Shown piece by piece: positions 23,411 through 36,356 of a stretch of 64,000 bases of DNA. A program made the translations under genes and the position numbers. Numbering within the stretch: position 1 is the stretch's first letter; every line of letters begins with the position of its first letter. The stretch spans positions 380,856 through 444,855 of the forward strand of contig CAJJDP010000014.1 in assembly GCA_905182995.1 (NCBI GenBank). The letters run 5' to 3'. The notes under the pieces were generated by a model, which saw nothing but the letters and a program-made list of their open reading frames with translations, was not told the origin of the DNA and made no database searches. This DNA is from Paramecium octaurelia. Taxonomy: Eukaryota; Ciliophora; Oligohymenophorea; Peniculida; Parameciidae.

Positions 23411-26400
23411 TCACTTTTCTTTAGTCTTATCTCTTCTAAATATTCCGAAAACCCCTTGGCTTTTCTTTTCTGCACTTTGGAACAACTTGTTTATAACTAA
23501 TTCATTATATTCAATTCTACAAAGACTCACTAAACTTTGATAATACACTTGTATTTCCTATTTATTCCTATGAATAATATTATAATTTAAACTCTTTTTA
23601 TAAAGATTCGAAAAACTTAATTAATAAGGAAATTAAATGTGAGGCCAAGGCTCCATCCTGACAATTCTAAATCTTTTCATTTAACTATTTGATCTCTTCC
23701 TATTGTTCATTTATTCTATTTCTTAAAGATTTATTTTCCTCCTTAACTCTTTAATTTTATTCCTAAATTGTATATTCTAATTAGTACTTCAAATCTTTAC
23801 TCATCATTTAAATAGGATTTCAAACAAGACTTTAATTTATTATTCTCAAACTTTTCTTAATCTAATTCTTACCTTAATTTTGAAACTGTAGACCTAATAC
23901 TAAAAATGTCCTCATCATCAAATGATTAACTTTATTTTACTATTATGCTTCTCATACTCAAATTTTCATAGTTTTTTATCTACTATTATAACTCCTATAT
24001 TTCATTTTGATTCTTAATTATTTCTCCCTACAATTTTTCGTATTCTGCCAACTTATCACATACAATACGCCATCTTTAAGCATATCCTTCTTCTAAGTTA
24101 TTTAAATCCATCACCCAATCTTCATCCTAAATAATTGCCTTTTCGCACATCTCTATGTAGTTGGAGCATTCTTTTCTTTAATTTTATATTTCTTCATCCT
24201 TCTTAGTCAATTGATCCCTTAATTTTACTATTTCTTATTATAACTCTTTTTTTTTTTCCTATCCTTATTCCTCATCTTTCTTCAAATTTTATATTTCCTA
24301 TCTTAATTATCTAATTAGTTCTGATTCCTATGAAGGAGTAATCTATACAAAATCGTCTTGGATCTTCAATTATCTTTGTATTTTATCATTTTCCTCCTAT
24401 AACTATACTATTTTTTCTTAAAGCTCACCCATACTTTAATTCTAATTATAACCTGATTTCTCTAAATTTTCACTTTCATTGTCGCTTATTGCATCTAGAA
24501 CAGATACAAGCTGTTTTCTATCAGAATTGTCGGATATATGAGATTTATTTTCATCAAAATTAATCATTTATGCCCCTTATTCTACTTACCAAAGTTCAAT
24601 CATGACCTCCTTATCTAAGTTTGATTTACTTGGGTATTTCTGAGACTTTTCTTTTTGATTAACTTTTTAGTTCTTAATTGCATAACCTTGTACCTCAGTT
24701 TAATCTTTATTAGTCTCCTCTATCTGACTATTTTATTTTTACTTTTCTTATTTGATCTAAGTTAAAAGTAACTTTTATTTTTCTTCACCTACTTTTTAAA
24801 TTTTAGAAATTTCAGATTAATTTAAATTTACTTGGTTGATTTTTTAATTTTAATTATCTCCTAGCTATTACTTAACTACCAAAGCATTACCCAATTTTTG
24901 TTAAATTATTTAGTTTCCTTAATTTAGTTTAGCAATCTCTTATTTATATAATTCAATTTCCTATAATCTAGTTTAAGTAACATCTTTTAATTTTACCTCA
25001 ATAGACTATTTTTCATTGAGGATACTATTTACTTAATTATTTAGTTTCTCTTTTTCTACCAGTGCATTTTAAAGTTAAGCCTTTAGATCTTCGTTTATTT
25101 TTTAATCTAAAATTTCTTTTTCTTAAAATTCTGATATGTTGGTCTTCAGTTCAGAGATCTCAAGTATTTAGTTTGAATATAAATCTTAAAGTTGCTTCAT
25201 CTATTAAAACTAGAGAGCAACTTCCTAATTTTTTTATCGTTCAATCATTTATTATTAATTTAAGGGTAAATCTTATGGATTCTTCGTTTTTTGAGATGAA
25301 AATTTATTAGTTTCGAATAATTTATTCTATAAATCAGTTATGGTATTTGATTTTTATTTTAGATCCTCTTTCCAAATAATCAATTACTGCTATTGTTATT
25401 TTATTAATTCTTCTTATTGTTACATTTGCATTTACAATTTTTCATTTTGTTTCATTAAACTTCCACTCTTTTTTTCTGATTCTTAATATGAAAGAATAAG
25501 TATCTCTCTTTCAGAATTCGCATGTACCATTTGTTATTAGTATTTTTTTATTGTTTTTTCCAATTATGCAATTTAATCTAATTAAGTGTTCAGAATACCT
25601 TTTAGTTTATCATTATCAATTTAAAGTTAGTTTGAAATCTTTTAGGCTTCTTTAATTTATTATGTTGATTTATCAGAATTAATTATTAATTCCGAGATTT
25701 ATTTATCTTTTTCTTCTAATAATTGATCTCTTTATTAAGCATTAGAATTTTACTTTTGTTTAGATCTTTCATACTCTTTTTCTAACTCAATTTCAAATTA
25801 TTTGATTTTGGCTTTTTATTATAACATTTCATTTTCCATCTAATTATTCAGTTTTTCCTACATAATAATTTTTTAAAGATATTGTTATGATTCTGTTTTA
25901 AAATGCTCTTGTGATTCAATAGATAACAACTTTTCTTTTTCTAAATTTAAAAGTTAGCTTTCTAATGATTTTATTCTTTTTGTAAATTATTCTAACTTTT
26001 CTTAATTTTGTTTAACCGAATCTTATTGCTGTTCACATACTTTAACAATTTCTATGCCCATCTTCTTTAATGTCTATTTTAATTGAATAATTTCTTATTC
26101 ACACATATTATTATTATAATCTTTTAATATATCTTAGTTTTATTCTTCTAAATCATTTTATAATTGATCTTTCGAATTAATCTAATTTATTTCATTAATT
26201 TTTATTTATAATTCATTTCTAATTTGAAGTAATTCACCTGCTAGTATTATTTATTACTTATTAATTAGATCTTCTTTTAGTTCAAATTATTCTAGTTTCA
26301 TTAAATTATTTTGATCCTTCTCTTTTAAATTTTTAATTTCTTTCTTCATCATATCCATTTTATGTTAAAACTCCTATTTATTCATTTCTAAATTCTAGGA

Positions 26401-29400
26401 TGATTCTTTCAATTTAGATTCGTATAATATTTTTACAGATTACATATCCAAATTTTACTCACTTAGGCATTATTCAGTTTTATGTAAATTTTAAGTAACT
26501 AATTCATATTATACTTATAATTCCTGCAATTAATTTTAGAGAATCTTAAGATGTTTTTCTTTCTCTTTTAGTATTGAGGAATATTCTTCTAAATCCTTTT
26601 AATTATTTTCACAAACCATATTATTATCTTATGACAATTTATTTAAAGTTTACTTTAATTAAGTTATTTCCAATTATAATGTATTAATATATTTATTTGC
26701 TAGCTCTTTTTGATCAACCATCTCCTATAGCTAGATTTCATTTTATTTTAGTTGTCTGTCTTTTTATTCTATTTAGATTTTTAGAGATTTCAACTTATCA
26801 TTTAGTTAATCATTAAATTAAGCTTACTCTAGGGAAGAATTTTATAATTTTTCATATTCTTATTAAATTTCCAAATTTTATTGTTATAATAATTTTCTTT
26901 CTACCTCAAATATTTCATTTTATTACACAAATTGAGAAAATCTTATTTAATCATTTTCTGCTTTAGTTTAATATATCTATTTTCTTTCTAATAGTTTGGT
27001 TTCTAACTAGCTGCAATTTTAACTAAAAATTTATTATTCTTGAAGTAATTTGGATTTCAGATAATCTGACTGTTCATAATAAATATTTCTAATATCTTTT
27101 AAGGTTGAATTTATTTTTAGAATTAATTTTTTTTATTTTAATGTTAGACTACCTAACTTTTCTTGTAAATTTTAAATTTAGAAGTCCTACTGTGAAATCT
27201 AAATTAGTTTTTGACTGATGCAAGTTTTAAGATATTGGATTTCTTCATTTTATTCATATGTTTTCTTTTCATTTTATATTAAAGAATTTTATAATTATTC
27301 TCCATTCTGCTGAAGCTCAACTTTTAATTAAGTTATTTAAATTTATAACTCCTCATTTCGAAAATTTAAACCTTAAATTTCCTTTTTATAAAATTCAACC
27401 TCATCAAAAGGAGGTTCTTTTTCTATTTAATCTTCCTTCTTTTTTTGCATTAAATTTTATTCTTGTATTAAGCTTTCCATTTTTTTTTGCACCTGGGCCA
27501 ATTGAGATTTAAGATCACTTATTTCTGATTCATTTTTAATAATTACAGATTTTAATTGATTCAGTTCATCTTTTTATTTGGCTAATTTTATTTCTTATTC
27601 TTGTATTACATAACTTTCTTATTCTTTATTTAATTACATTATTTATTTTATCTAAGAGTTAGGACTCATTTAGGCTATTTCAGATAAAGAGAAATTAATA
27701 CATTATTATTCCTATTTGATTTCATCAACTATTTAATGCTGGTTCGTAGGGGTTCTTAGAGTATCAAAATTCAAGCTATTATGGGAAATATCATAAGAAA
27801 CTCCTTCTAATCTTATTATTTAAATCTCTTCCTAATTTTTCAATTATAAATTGTGAGTATTTAATTCATTTATCAATTATTCAAAATATTACTATTTTTC
27901 TAATAAATCTCTCACTTAGGTGTTAAGACTTTAAATCTCTTCATTTCTTGATTACACTATTTTAATTTATGAGTCTAATTGATGTTCTAGATTAGAGATT
28001 TCCATATTCAAGATAGAAATTTTGTCTTTATGTGTTTAGACTAATTGATCTTAGCAATAAATTTCTTCATTCTACAAAACTTTTATATTAGACTCTTTTC
28101 TACTAGATTAAGTAGGGGAAACATGTTTACTTAGGTCTTCTTTTTCTTGACTTAATTGTTTAATTTAATTTATTTAGTGATCAATTTAGATTTCATAATC
28201 TTTAATGATAAGTTTTTATTACTGAATTTCCTATTAAAGTTATTAATTATAGCTTATTAGATGTTATATTTATGTATTATTTATATTTAGAGTTTCTATA
28301 TATAATTAGTCTTCCCTTGAGGATGACTTGCGCTCTTATAAATCCTCTATTTTTTCAATATTTAGATGTTTACACATTTAGGTTATAAATTATTTTTGCT
28401 AATCATTGTCGTCACATAACTCTTGAATAGTTTATTAGGATTCTTCTATCTGTTGACAATAGTGTTGTATTAACTCTTAATTTTTTTCATCTTTTTTAAT
28501 TAATAAATTGAGTTTATTTTAAAATTACTCTGATACGTTATCTAAAGTGGTGTGAATCCTTTGAATATCAATTTAATTGTGATAATGATATAATATCTGC
28601 CTCGTTGGAGATTAAGTTTTAGTTATTCCTCTAATTGGACTTGATCCTGAAGTAAAACTGGATTTTAGATTTTGTAAAAGCTTCTGTTTGATAATAAGAT
28701 TTAAATTCTCTATTAGATTTTCTAAAATTGAATTTAAATTATCTTTATTTTTTAGGTTTTCTATGATTTATAAATATTCATTCAATTATTTTTAAATTTA
28801 ATTTTAGTTATTAATCAATTCTTACTACCTTTATTTATGTTGTTATTATTATTATTTGATTTATTGATTAAAATGTAATTTATTGTCTTCTATTAATTAT
28901 TAGTACTTCTTAACTTCTAATTATAATTTTGAAATTGTATTTTTTTATTGGATTTGAGTTTTTTTATGCTCTATTTCTTATTCATCAATTTATGATTATA
29001 ATTAAGCCGATTCGTTATACATATTATCTAATTATGCATTTAAATCATCTATTTGTTAGTGTAAATCATTAATTTTGTTCTTATATTTGATCGAGTCATT
29101 TTCATCCTATTGTAAAGATTTAGTTTTTTCGCGTTATATAATTTAGATTTCCTAAAGTAATTGATGTTCTTTCTCCTGCTGATCAGCAAGAATCTATTCG
29201 TTTTACACTAATATTTTATTCAATTCAATATTTTGTTATTATAGAATTTCTATTTATTACTATTACTTCTTGATGCGCTCATTCAAAGAGTTTACAGTTT
29301 CCAAATTTTATATTTGTGCATTCTTTATATCCATTTTTAAGGATTCAATCTGGTCATTTTTTTAATCAATTTACTTTTTATATTTTTCTAATTTCTTGAT

Positions 29401-30405
29401 TGATTTAGTTTGCTATTCTTTTTAATCTTTTACTTCTTAAAATAAGCTGCAATTCTATTTTAACATCTCTTTAATATTCTAAGACAGTTGATAAATAGAA
29501 TCTTCAGATGTATATTCAGGTCTAAATTATTCACTAATTAGTTAATTGAACCTATTAATTTACATCATAACAGATTCGTATTGAGTTATTATTATTTAGT
29601 ATTCTTTGGATATGTTATTTTATTATTAAGAATAATCTGGTGATTTGAGCTGATATTTTTATTTTTCTTTGACAATGAAGGCTAAAATATTCTAAACTTC
29701 ATCTATTTTTTCTTTAGATTCGTGTTTCTTAAGTAATTTTTACAAAATATCTTTCATCTTCTGCTCTTTGATTTCTAATTCTTATAACTTCGATTATTTC
29801 AAATTTTATAATGTATTTATTATCTACTCTAATTATTATATTTTATCTTCTTGCTAAAATAATTGACAATTGCACTATTCCTGGAATTAGATCATTTTAT
29901 TATTCATGTCATCTATCTAGCATTAAAAAGATTAACTTAGTTCATCAATTTCTTATTCTTTTGTCCTCAGAATAGCGTATAACTTTTTCATTATGGCTTT
30001 TCTTTCTTTTGCTTTCTTTTGATATCCTTGCATTACTGCGTTTAAATTTTGATGATCTCTATCAAATTTATCTACTTATTAATTCTTATAAATTTATAAG
30101 TCTTTTTAGAGTTTAACAATTTGATCATTCAATATTTCAATTTATTTTTTATGTTTTTCACTATCGCTTCTAAGATTCCATTTATTAGATTAAAATGGAT
30201 TTGAAATTTATGTTTATTCGCTTACTTATTCATAATAAGATGAGAAATTGCCCCTCGATCTAGCCTCATCAAACTGAGATCTGGAATGAGGGAAAGACAG
30301 ATATAATTATTCATATGGCCTTTATTGTTTATCTAAGTATGTTGATACTTGATGAGACGGTGGAGATAATGAGGGTGCCTTGAGTGGTTTACATAATTTC
30401 CTCAT
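23411..30405 (-). CDS. Giant coiled-coil protein (2,314 aa)
   Basis: I checked every codon from ATG 30405 down to 23788 and found no TGA: 6.6 kb open and intronless. Two 25-nt introns near the 3' end (23763-23787 and 23568-23592) then bring the total to 2,315 codons with TGA at 23413-23411. The first about 70 residues are non-helical and Pro/Ser/Arg-rich (K-P-L-K-A-P-S-L-S-P-P-S-H). The rest is nearly continuous Gln/Glu/Lys/Leu/Ile heptad helix, broken by a few short loops. The C-terminal tail G-V-F-G-I-F-R-R-D-K-T-K-E-K is basic. It is golgin-, centriolin- or rootletin-like in form. A role in cortex, basal-body linkers or membrane tethering is inferred from shape only. Gln is encoded heavily by TAA/TAG. 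Confidence 0.85.
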
Positions 30406-31137
30406 TTATTTAATAATGTCCAATTCAATTTATATATTTATATTAAAACAATTAAGATATTATGATATTGGTTGATGGAAAGTTTCTAACATTTAGAATA
30501 ATTGTTGAGAATTATTAAAATATCACCTTATTTTATTTATGCATAATTATTCATTCAATGTTTAGCTCTCCCAATTTAAAGAAATATATTTATGCGAATG
30601 AAGCACTCTCCAATTATATGGGATTATATTTAAAGATGACTGAATTTGAGTCTTTCAAACTATGATTGTTCTATCTGGCAATTTGAGTAAATTGATTGAT
30701 TAAATTTCGACCGAATTAAACAGATTCAAATTAATGTTAAGAGAGTGTCTTGAATTCAAAAATTGGTTTTTCTGGATGAAAAGCTAATGAAAAAATTGGA
30801 TATTATCTGCCTTCTGATGCAGCTATATAAACTGACTATTTTGCATCTGAGAACAAAGCTACTGATTTAAAGAAATTGTTCAATTCTGAATGAGTTTAAT
30901 AATAAGAAGGGTTCACTCCCCAATTAGTGTTGAAATAAACTATAATTAATAATAAAAATACTTTAATTATCTATCTCAATTTATTTGATAATTGGGGTTT
31001 TTAAATCCAAAAACATTGTACTGCTCTTATCAGTAATTGTTAATTTTTTATTCACTCTTATCATTCCAAAAGTAGGACTTAATACATTATAATCTTTATT
31101 AGATAAAATAAAATGTAAGGTTTAATGTCCTAAACAT
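30406..31137. other. Sparse AT-rich region with a decayed-looking ORF
   Basis: Bases 30565-30660 read as a good coding start (M-F-S-S-P-N-L-K-K-Y-I-Y-A-N-E), and bases 30780-30893 as a good coding end (S-D-A-A-I-Q-T-D-Y-F-A-S-E-N-K ... L-F-N-S-E-stop). They are in different frames, and the DNA between holds TGA stops that no intron of normal size removes. Most likely a broken gene copy. The rest shows nothing. Confidence 0.35.
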
Positions 31138-31596
31138 ATGGCAAACAACGGGAAAGTATCACCTTATTAATTTGCTTGTACAACTTTATTTAATAAGTAT
31201 GTCACAGTTTATAAATACTTGGATGGCCCTGACTCTGTTTCTAAAGCTAATGTGCCTCCAGTGAGTAATAGCCCATTAATCTATGAAAAGTATCTATCTA
31301 GTGTGGCTTCATCTGCTTCATAAGGTATAGGCAGAACTCTTGCACCAGATGATTCTACATACTTTACGTATGAAGCTGCGAAGTATGAATATTATGAAGC
31401 TGGGTACTCTGAGTAATCTTCATCAGATGGGATTGTTAATATTCCAATGACAGGATTTAAGTTAAGCTAATAAGTGATTCCTATAAAGAGAGCTAAGAAA
31501 ATAATAATTTTCATAAAATATTAATAATTAACATTATAATCTGAAAATCTTTAGACTTCAAAATCCTAACTATTATAATGTAAATTAGTATCTTGA
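31138..31596 (+). CDS. Small Ser/Tyr-rich protein, unknown
   Basis: 152 codons from ATG 31138. The first 115 residues look genuinely coding: M-A-N-N-G-K-V-S-P-Y-Q-F-A-C-T-T, then P-V-S-N-S-P-L-I-Y-E-K-Y-L-S-S-V, S-Q-G-I-G-R-T-L-A-P-D-D-S-T-Y-F and Y-E-A-A-K-Y-E-Y-Y-E-A-G-Y. The last 30 codons become AT-driven, so the true end may be earlier after an unrecognised intron (for example gtgatt...ctaag near 31473). There is no signal peptide or helix. It stands alone in a gene-poor stretch. Family unknown. Confidence 0.5.
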
Positions 31597-33088
31597 TATT
31601 TATTCGATTTTTAAATCAAAAAGAATAACTTAAAATCAGAAAATTGTAAGAAATATTAAAAGTTTTAGAGTCACTATTCTCAATAATAATTGTAATATTT
31701 ATTAACTTTTATAAACATTTAAAATGAACTTACATATCGATATTTAATTATGTTATCTATAATGCTTTTTTGATTAATCTAATTGGTTGAGGAAATTTTA
31801 TGAATAATAATTTCTTCATCTATTCTATTTCAAATTATTATGAATAAGTGCAGATCATTAAAATATCAATTAGGTCAATAAGATTTCAAATAAAATTAAA
31901 CGATTTTAAATCTATATTATAATTTGATATGAGTATTTTAACTAATTCATTTAAAGAGTAAAAGCAGTTTATACTTCCAATAATTCCAGAAGAGCTATAA
32001 TTATTTTTATTATAATTTAAATTTAATAAAATAACATTATTAAATAATGAACAATTTCTCATCATTCTGACTTGTCTTTATCCTTGTAAATTTATAATCT
32101 GAACCAAATTGCAAAAATTATCAATGCTACAACACCTATGGCCTTTATGCTTTAGATCTAAGTTAGAAAGTGATAATTACAAAAATGTAATTTGTGAGCA
32201 TATTCTACAATTTTCTATATTTATTAAATTTAGGCAATGGGGCAAATTCAAACTATTTTGTTTATTCCAAGTATTCAATAAGTTGAGCAGATTCACGAAT
32301 TAGTTCAGCATGAAATTCAAATTTATCATTTATGTAGATTCCATATGGAAGATAATTATGCTCAAAAATTCCAACAATACATTATTCGGAATACTCTTTC
32401 ATATCTAATTGCATGAATTCATATTAAGTGTAATTTTGAGAATATTGTCTAAATTAAAAACTTAAATTACAACCAAGGCGATTTGATTTATTAATATATA
32501 GCACCATACTTGAAATAAAATAATAAAATAATCGGCTATTTTATTTCATATTCTATCTAAATTGATATAAACACATTACTTCTCTCTAGCAATTTATTAA
32601 TCACATCACAATCAATCTCTTGGATTTAAGCAAACACTATCTAAACGAGTATTAATAAAAGCATTAAATAAATTAATATTCTTATAATATTTAATTAAAA
32701 GGAATAAATATAAATTATTAAAACAAATATATCTATTCCTTTATCATAACATATACTTAACTCCTTTTATGAGATTATTTATAAACATATTCTAATTTTG
32801 TAATAGCATGGCAAAATTAAATACAAATAAAATTGAAATAATATCAATAAATTATAATTACAATTTTGTACTAAAAAAAGTTCAACCTTCAAGTTGAAGG
32901 GAATATTTGCATTTTGCTGAAAAGATAAATAGAGATTTTCAATAACATTAGAGGAAGAAAATATCAATTTTGCTAAATTGCTTAAGCTACAACACTCTAA
33001 CTTATTGTAAATTGAGTTATTAACTAATTATATCCTAAAAACCTGTATTAACTTTCGATGTATTATTTTCAATTAATAATTAATAATT
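31597..33088. other. Gene-poor AT-rich stretch with one 59-codon ORF
   Basis: About 1.5 kb. The only coding-like piece is 32237-32416 (plus): M-G-Q-I-Q-T-I-L-F-I-P-S-I, then Q-V-E-Q-I-H-E-L-V-Q-H-E-I-Q, 59 residues ending in TGA. It could be the last exon of a gene whose earlier exons I cannot place, or a fragment. Nothing else is supportable. Confidence 0.35.
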
Positions 33089-33829
33089 ATGAATTCTTCC
33101 AAAACTTCAAGAACTACTAAACCGATGCATCTAATACATTTAGAATAAAAAGTCTCTTCAAAAAATCAATTTAACATTCCTACATTAAGAGAATAAGTTC
33201 CGACGCTCTTAAAACCTTATACTTTATCTCCTACAAAATAATCATAACCCTTATAAAAATAACAACAATAGAATGGATATCGAAAATTGTCTATTGAAAA
33301 GAAAATCATTTAACTGAGAAAAGAAATAATGAACTCAAAATAAGGAAAATCGAAATAGTTATTTCAAACATAAAAATTGCAAATCAAAGAAGGATTCTAT
33401 GTTATTGATATAAACAGCGACATAAAATCTATTAGATCTAATGATAATCGATTAGAGAAGAAATTCAAAATATTCCAAATTCCTATTGCAGTGCAAGAAA
33501 AGTCTTCTAAGTAATCTAATTCATAAGAAAAATAAATATTGTAAATTCCTCATCTAAAATTTCGAGACAAGTAATCGTTGGCAATAGATGACTTAAGCAA
33601 TGCCACCCCTAAATGTTAGGCATCTACAAAACAACCTAGTGAGCCTAATTCGCCATATTTTATTCGAAAATTATAATCATAATAAATAACTCATAGGAGT
33701 ATTAGTCAAGGTAATTTTGAGAAACCAAAATAAAATTAGTGGATGGCTTGGCCAAAAAACTTAGAAGGTTGGAATACTCATTTGAATAACCATGATGATG
33801 ATCTACTATTATAACTTCATTATTATTGA
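33089..33829 (+). CDS. Basic, Gln/Ser-rich protein of unknown function (246 aa)
   Basis: A single intronless frame from ATG 33089 to TGA 33829. The protein is Lys/Gln/Ser/Asn-rich and probably mostly disordered, with several S-P/T-P dipeptides (T-L-S-P-T, A-T-P-K, S-E-P-N-S-P-Y) that could be phosphosites. A short structured patch appears in the middle (E-G-F-Y-V-I-D-I-N-S-D-I-K). The C-terminus contains W-M-A-W-P-K-N-L-E-G-W. The run of non-random codons and absence of TGA over 740 bp in AT-rich DNA support a gene. No family recognised. Confidence 0.6.
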
Positions 33830-34074
33830 ATGATAACTTTATTTTGTATGTATTAACTTATACGCATTACTCCTAAATTATCTAAATCATACTTTTTTCA
33901 ATAACAAACTATTAATTTATTATATTATATTGACGTATATTCTTTAAGAATTTTATATAACTTGATTATTTAGTATTACATTCCTTAAGAAATTTAATAG
34001 AATATATAGCTAAATAAGGGTAGATTATGAGAATTAATAAATTATTATTATTTCAATAATATATCAATTTAAAT
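33830..34074. other. Intergenic spacer
   Basis: 245 bp, AT-rich, tail-to-tail between the basic protein and the CAAX-ending gene. Nothing else visible. Confidence 0.4.
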
Positions 34075-35255
34075 TCAACAGATAAGGCAACAAGATTCTC
34101 TTTCTTTAGGAGGTTTAATTTCTTCTAAAAATTATTAGTTCTCTCTATTATCATCCTTAAAATCTGATTATAATCCTATGCCTTTGGCTGGCACATAATG
34201 CAATTTAGGTTCTGATTTAAATGGAGATAATAATTGCTACATCAATCCTAGCTGCTATTAAAATTTGTCTTCATTTGCCTAATAAGTTATTGGGTGATTG
34301 TTTACTTCTATAAGTTCGGTCCTATATTATTTCTGGTCCTTAATAATTTGCATTCTATACAAATAAGACAATCTCAAATCAAAACGTAAATTTATAGTTA
34401 CATTTTCACAAAATGGTGCATCTAAACTTTTATCTTAGTAATTAACCATCAAATAGCACTAGGGAATTGTGGGTAATGCAAAATGTCTGGGCCTTACTTA
34501 TTAGTATATATCTTAAATTGGTATTTTGATTTGAGCTAATTCTTTATAATCTTCTCCTGAAGTTCTAGTCTCTTCGATTCCTTTATCTAATCTCCTTCCC
34601 ATTACAATAAGTTAGATCGATTCAATGGAATAATCGTTGGAAATGCAGGTAGAGCGATTCGAGTTTTCTGGGTATAATAATTAGTAATTCTAGAGTATTG
34701 TGCCTATCTTATATTTGATACTGTAGAACTTATAATCCTAAATTAATTTACTTTTGCAATCTCATTTATTTAATTGATTTCATCCACATAAGATATTACG
34801 AATGCATTCTCTTAATTATATTCAGTTTTATCTATCATAGAATTTATTTATGATTACTAGCTTCAATTATCTTTGAAAACTTGTCAAAATTATCTATTTC
34901 ATCTTTATAAGAATCAATGTTTTTTTTTAAATCCATTACTTTCGTATGTATCATTTGAGCTTCATCTAATAACCTCTGAACAAAAGCCTCAATCTTTGTT
35001 TCTGTTGCGAACTATGTAAAATTATCACTCTACATGATCGTCTTTATTATAATCATATCCAAGGGCATCATTAATAATTTTCCACAAAATATGATCATAA
35101 CTCTTATTGATTTCAGGGAAAAACCAAAGTTAATCATCGAACACAGAATTAGGTTTATAGCCCTATTGCTCAAAGAACTATAAGATTTCTTCCTTTTTTG
35201 ATTAGATAATTTCTTCCTCTTATTTAACAAAAGAACCGTTCAATTATTCTGTCAT
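34075..35255 (-). CDS. Protein of unknown function ending in a CAAX prenylation box
   Basis: 369 residues in four exons (introns 35012-35033, 34832-34857, 34729-34751; 22, 26 and 23 nt). The N-terminal third is acidic and helical (D-L-K-K-N-I-D-S-Y-K-D-E-I-D-N-F). The middle has beta-like segments (L-L-Y-P-E-N-S-N-R-S-T-C-I, then P-T-I-P-Q-C-Y-L-M-V-N-Y). The protein ends K-E-R-E-S-C-C-L-I-C-stop. The last four residues, C-L-I-C, fit a CAAX isoprenylation site, and the adjacent Cys could be palmitoylated, so membrane attachment is expected. No catalytic motif recognised. All introns were set by frame continuity and the sum is divisible by three. Confidence 0.65.
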
Positions 35256-35509
35256 ATATAATAATTATATTTTTATTCGTATAATGTATTCTAAACTCAA
35301 TATTACCTTTAAACATTATTTTTTTATTGCAGTATATATATATAGCTTAAGTAGAAATTATACAAGAATTAAAAACTATTGCACCTATTTTAAATGTATT
35401 CTTATGTATGAGTTGAGAATTTTATATAGACTTTTTTGAAATACAAATAATAGTATATGTAAAAATAGCAATAATAATTGATAATAAGCCGAAGTTAACT
35501 TTAATTAGA
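35256..35509. other. Intergenic spacer
   Basis: 254 bp, AT-rich, containing a tatatatata run at 35334-35343. It should include the promoter of the CAAX protein and the 3' UTR of the BAH-PHD gene. No ORF. Confidence 0.4.
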
Positions 35510-36275
35510 TCACTTTTTTTTCTTACATGAAGGACATACATATATTCCTTATACATTAGTGTTTAATGGTATGCAATCTTTGTGAAACAATAATTAACAA
35601 ATATCGCAGATTACTGATTACCTATCAGGATTCATTGGCTATCTACATTTGCAATGCTTCTCCCATTTTTAGATTGGTGGGATGATTTACTAGTTTTTAT
35701 AAAATGATCTATGAAGTATGATATAAAAATTACCTACAAAAGAAAACGAAGCCTGTTGATAAATTTTTCTGCTTGAATTGTTCTAGCTCCAAAACTTAGG
35801 CTTCACCAACAATTATGTCTGGTTATATATAATCATATTGATCAGACAAGAATAATTCTCTTTAGCTGATGCCATCCCAATATTGTCCTATAATCAATTT
35901 TAAATCCTTTTTGGTGTAGTACCATTAGACTTGAATTATGGGTGTAAATTGTTGGAATCTTGCAACTCCAATAATTTAAACTGCTTTTGCAATACAATGG
36001 CCATTTTTTTTGGTATATATGACGACATCGCTATTTAGTTTAATGGATAGATTATTAATTTTAATTTCCTTGAATTCTTTTTGAGCTTGGTTTAGATTTT
36101 AAACATTCTGGAGGAGTAAGGTTAATGATTGACATCGCTTCACTTGAGTAATAAGATTGTTAGTATTAGAAATTTTTTTGAAGGCTTCTTAAGTTTTTAC
36201 ATTTTCTAATTTAATTGAATTAAAAATTTCATTTAGTTTTTGATTAGTTTCCTGATGAATATTGTGTTCACTCAT
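35510..36275 (-). CDS. BAH-PHD chromatin-reader protein
   Basis: 246 residues, one intron 35709-35733 (25 nt). After a helical N-terminus comes a bromo-adjacent-homology domain: V-V-I-Y-T-K-K-N-G, then I-I-G-V-A-R-F, Q-V-Q-W-Y-Y-T-K-K-D-L, and R-E-L-F-L-S-D-Q-Y-D-Y-I. The C-terminus is a PHD finger with the Zn ligands in order: H-C-K-C-R-Q-P, V-I-C-D-I-C-Q, L-F-H-K-D-C, V-C-P-S-C. BAH-PHD pairs such as plant EBS/SHL bind methylated H3 tails and recruit repressors. It is a plausible nuclear partner for the HP1- and Polycomb-type silencing known in Paramecium, but no target can be read from the sequence. Confidence 0.85.
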
Positions 36276-36356
36276 AAAATATTAAAAATGCTATTAAAAA
36301 TATTTAAGTTTAAGCAGAAGAAATATTATTTTATTATATTTGATGATTATAATATC

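Noticed and set aside
23497-23520. Intron-like gta...ttag near the 3' end of the giant gene
   Set aside because: Using it gives a poor frame and a total not divisible by three. The 25-nt intron at 23568-23592 gives a good tail and exact frame.
34738-34751. 14-nt intron in the CAAX-ending gene
   Set aside because: Below any known intron length; the 23-nt choice at 34729-34751 gives the same frame.
35325-35345. tatatata run as a TATA-type promoter or microsatellite
   Set aside because: AT background is so high that such runs are expected; no positional evidence.
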